A DNA stretch of 6,586 nucleotides, from positions 1 through 6,586 of the forward strand of contig CAJUIJ010000141.1 of the NCBI GenBank assembly GCA_910586175.1, read 5' to 3'. Each line of letters begins with the position of its first letter. Positions within the stretch are counted from its first letter, which is position 1. Source of the stretch: an uncultured Muribaculaceae bacterium (GTDB lineage Bacteria; Bacteroidota; Bacteroidia; Bacteroidales; Muribaculaceae). The notes below the pieces were generated by a model. It worked only from the letters and a program-made list of their open reading frames with translations, was not told the DNA's origin and searched no databases. This document shows positions 5,901-6,586 of the stretch, piece after piece. Both the position numbers and the translations under genes were made by a program.

Positions 5901-5996
5901 TTCCGAATAGGACTCCTCGCAAAGCTCGCCCCCTACGAATCAATCTCAGGTGCCACAATAGAAGTGGTGCCAAGACTGACCAACCGACCAAGATAA
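2913..5996 (+). CDS. Large phage structural protein, probable tail / head-tail stabilisation protein
   Basis: A 1027-residue protein starting in an ATGA overlap. The N-terminus (MSTVPSDYDSPDGELHLPIN at 10-29, EDGALRPI at 33-40) matches what I recall of a Bacteroides prophage family whose N-terminus reads VPSDYxxPDGDL. Repeated strand motifs such as HCIFSV, NVIAVATSQGIRYFLW (115-130), LYVFCTDGIWSLEL (755-768), SVLFATARGIMLL (797-809) and YIFSMKSGMWSL (882-893) look like beta-propeller blades, as in phage P22 gp10-type stabilisation proteins; that link is inference. Residues 157-170 form an acidic D-rich stretch with a calcium-binding look. The C-terminus (SRDLRHWHLVW, SSRDHYLRGF, PYKYFRIGLL, 969-1003) appears to be a conserved closing domain. 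No signal peptide, so not classically exported. The coding strand is rich in C and in GC compared with the genes before 2401. A phage virion role is likely; the exact position in the particle is uncertain. Confidence 0.75.
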   Translation: MTTEIKYLGMSTVPSDYDSPDGELHLPINTVHEDGALRPILSNTPLFNIRQGTLSTLHHVPTGDHCIFSVNKPDGSIDLHWTPMPDTFPAPDFSPSSTNRFGNIPNIRDLKIIGNVIAVATSQGIRYFLWDKNHYTDLGNRPPRLDVRIDLHTVPYDSDSNSDGIDDSDKLRFDKDDIIQGTDIINVYNNNSILTLGEENKKKFGDILFAEVNAFIAYLNKQGKFCFPFFIRFCYRLFDGSCFMHTSPQLVIPNSNCAPVVILRGYKKGANANVLLPGTEVSLKLQPFPEHWKSIVTSVDVLMSKPLVSYSPEDKCFINATKASDTDLATFAHGIDGGTPYFVADEIENYTDTSTRADVPDSDFFTKPYKLHINEGKKNITKQPHMQYMYAHTFGVHSHFKPWYGKKIVCKRIDAADAPEKLNLNDEYSIYDIREIPEGTLIFTRESATDLYEDPGNPGHYAYFYIVSLKNQDEDFKETPHLIAHFERTDKKSISEVVRDNAEFYLVKSIPVDDLTPEKADSEGLITCPLDFGKTAFNNLYTQEAVAEDYRSNDTYIPKRLNVYNSRLNMAPDAVSLFHGHSFFNVFSPDTPTAIPDSNRVTELLIEVSENSTSNILSTKVPYDASIPTGSSNLRNFSTDTLIWFFYPNTNAKSLHIRTADGAVRKVALAPHPFLSGAFAFNNFKPLNADAPLQGNAPSSSKTNVPISSLIKVSQVNNPFVFNAAGSIAVGSDEVLDFAAATKALSQGQFGQFPLYVFCTDGIWSLELAADGGYTAVKPLSRDVLLAGSHPLQLDSSVLFATARGIMLLQGSDSRCISDSIAALQPTGTQSLPSIAKLHEITGVYCCQKPLSLLEFLNGSDMLFDYIHQRVIIFNHTYDYAYIFSMKSGMWSLMQSDLSYATNSYPDAMAVDKSGNLLNLSLDSGEPLPSLIITRPLKLQAPDILKTIRTVIQRGDFQHGHVQSVLWASRDLRHWHLVWSSRDHYLRGFSGSPYKYFRIGLLAKLAPYESISGATIEVVPRLTNRPR

Positions 5997-6039
5997 TGAA
6001 TATATAATAATGAATAATGAATAATGAATAATGAATAAT
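5993..6039 (+). repeat. ATAATGA heptamer tandem repeat
   Basis: Four perfect copies of ATAATGA run from 6007 to 6034, followed by a partial ATAAT. In the same phase, one more perfect copy lies at 5993-5999, overlapping the stop of the large gene, and a degenerate copy (ATATATA) at 6000-6006. The array offers stop codons in several frames and could change length by slippage. Its last copies form the left arm of the terminator hairpin. Confidence 0.85.
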
Positions 6040-6078
6040 TTCGCAACGCAACCTCGCGAAGCAAAATTATTCATTATT
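6027..6078. terminator. Probable bidirectional terminator hairpin between convergent genes
   Basis: AATAATGAATAATTT (6027-6041) is a perfect reverse complement of AAATTATTCATTATT (6064-6078). An alternative inner stem pairs TTCGC (6040-6044) with GCGAA (6056-6060) around an 11-base loop. It lies between two genes that end facing each other (stops at 5996 and 6092), where a shared two-way terminator is expected. The stem is AT-rich, with T-rich sequence on both exits but no clean U-run, so an mRNA-end stabiliser or a dispersed repeat is also possible. Confidence 0.55.
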
Positions 6079-6091
6079 AATTATAAATTAT

Positions 6092-6583
6092 CTAAAACGG
6101 GTGCATCCGAAGCCGTGTCCGCCCGCGGCGCGTATTGATGATGTTCCTGATTTTTTCTTTTGTCATCTCTGCCTTAATCATCCACGACTCCGACTTCTGC
6201 GGCCATGCCATGCTCAGCCAATCATAAAGCACCATATACACCATATACTCATGCACGAGCTTCGCCAGCAGGTGAAGCGTCGTTCGCGAGAATCCATCCG
6301 GCAATTCAAGCACCACCACATATTCCTCCGGATCGCGCGGACAATTGAACACCACCTCGAACTCCCGAAGTTCCTCCTTAGTATAAGGATAAAGCATCTC
6401 TATCACCCCGGCATGAACCACATCGAGCACACGAAGCACCCGGTCACGGTTCCCCGACTCGCATATGTCAACCACCGTATGGTGCGAATGCTGCTGCTCC
6501 TCGCCGATCACCTCCCCCTCCACATACGCAAGGTTCGATATGTCATAGAGAATATCGTCGCGCCGATACCGGAGTGCCGCCAT
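6092..6583 (-). CDS. Hypothetical prophage-associated protein, MAALRYRRDDILYDI family
   Basis: A 163-residue minus-strand protein reading from an ATG at 6583-6581 to a TAG at 6094-6092. It opens MAALRYRRDDILYDISNLAY and has an acidic, His-rich segment (EEQQHSHHTVVDICE, 28-42), then a helical stretch RVLRVLDVVHAG, MLYPYTKEE at 63-71, VVLELPDGFS (90-99), and VHEYMVYMVLYDWLSMAWP (110-128). It ends basic (RRGRTRLRMHPF). I recall very similar N-terminal and EYMVYxVLxDWL segments in uncharacterised proteins of Bacteroides prophages, often near virion genes, so a small structural or assembly role is possible but unproven. It faces the large structural gene, so it is on another transcript. The start lies three bases from the window edge, so an earlier in-frame start cannot be excluded. 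No signal peptide. Confidence 0.8.
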   Translation of the reverse strand: MAALRYRRDDILYDISNLAYVEGEVIGEEQQHSHHTVVDICESGNRDRVLRVLDVVHAGVIEMLYPYTKEELREFEVVFNCPRDPEEYVVVLELPDGFSRTTLHLLAKLVHEYMVYMVLYDWLSMAWPQKSESWMIKAEMTKEKIRNIINTRRGRTRLRMHPF

Positions 6584-6586
6584 CTC

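Noticed and set aside
5993..6080. CRISPR-like or iteron array
   Set aside because: The units are 7 bases, directly contiguous and without spacers, and no replication or cas gene is nearby.

Overview
The window looks like a piece of a prophage or phage-derived island from a Bacteroidales gut bacterium (Bacteroides, Parabacteroides or Muribaculaceae type). I base this on recalled resemblance of several proteins to uncharacterised families common in Bacteroides prophages, on a TAnnTTTG-type -7 promoter box, and on AT-rich intergenic repeats. No database search was possible, so the assignment is inference.

Region 1 (1-2401, + strand) is a tightly packed run of nine small genes. Neighbours overlap by 4 or 8 bases or lie 1-2 bases apart, as expected of one translationally coupled transcript. 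From left to right they are: a 5'-truncated gene, two small proteins sharing an N-terminal PIIDPST motif (61 and 59 aa), a 70-aa and a 109-aa protein sharing a domain ending in LTWxDEP, 72-aa and 103-aa hypothetical proteins, a 95-aa XRE-type helix-turn-helix protein, and a 160-aa protein of a family often seen in Bacteroides prophages. Several of them look assembled from shared modules. The block is A-rich and purine-rich on the coding strand, and some genes carry AAAGGAG-type ribosome binding sites.

Region 2 (2386-2547) is a boundary. A long palindrome covers the stop codon of the last small gene. It is followed by about 130 bases without a convincing gene, which hold competing short hairpins and a candidate promoter.

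Region 3 (2548-5996, + strand) holds two genes joined by an ATGA overlap: a 122-aa protein with a SpoVT/AbrB-like N-terminal fold, and a 1027-aa protein that is probably a virion (tail or head-tail stabilisation) protein. This block is visibly richer in GC, and its coding strand is rich in C, so it probably has a different history from region 1.

Region 4 (5997-6586) has a heptamer tandem repeat and a large AT-rich hairpin between convergent genes, probably a two-way terminator. After it comes a 163-aa minus-strand gene of another prophage-associated hypothetical family. I see no tRNA, rRNA, CRISPR array, transposase or integrase.
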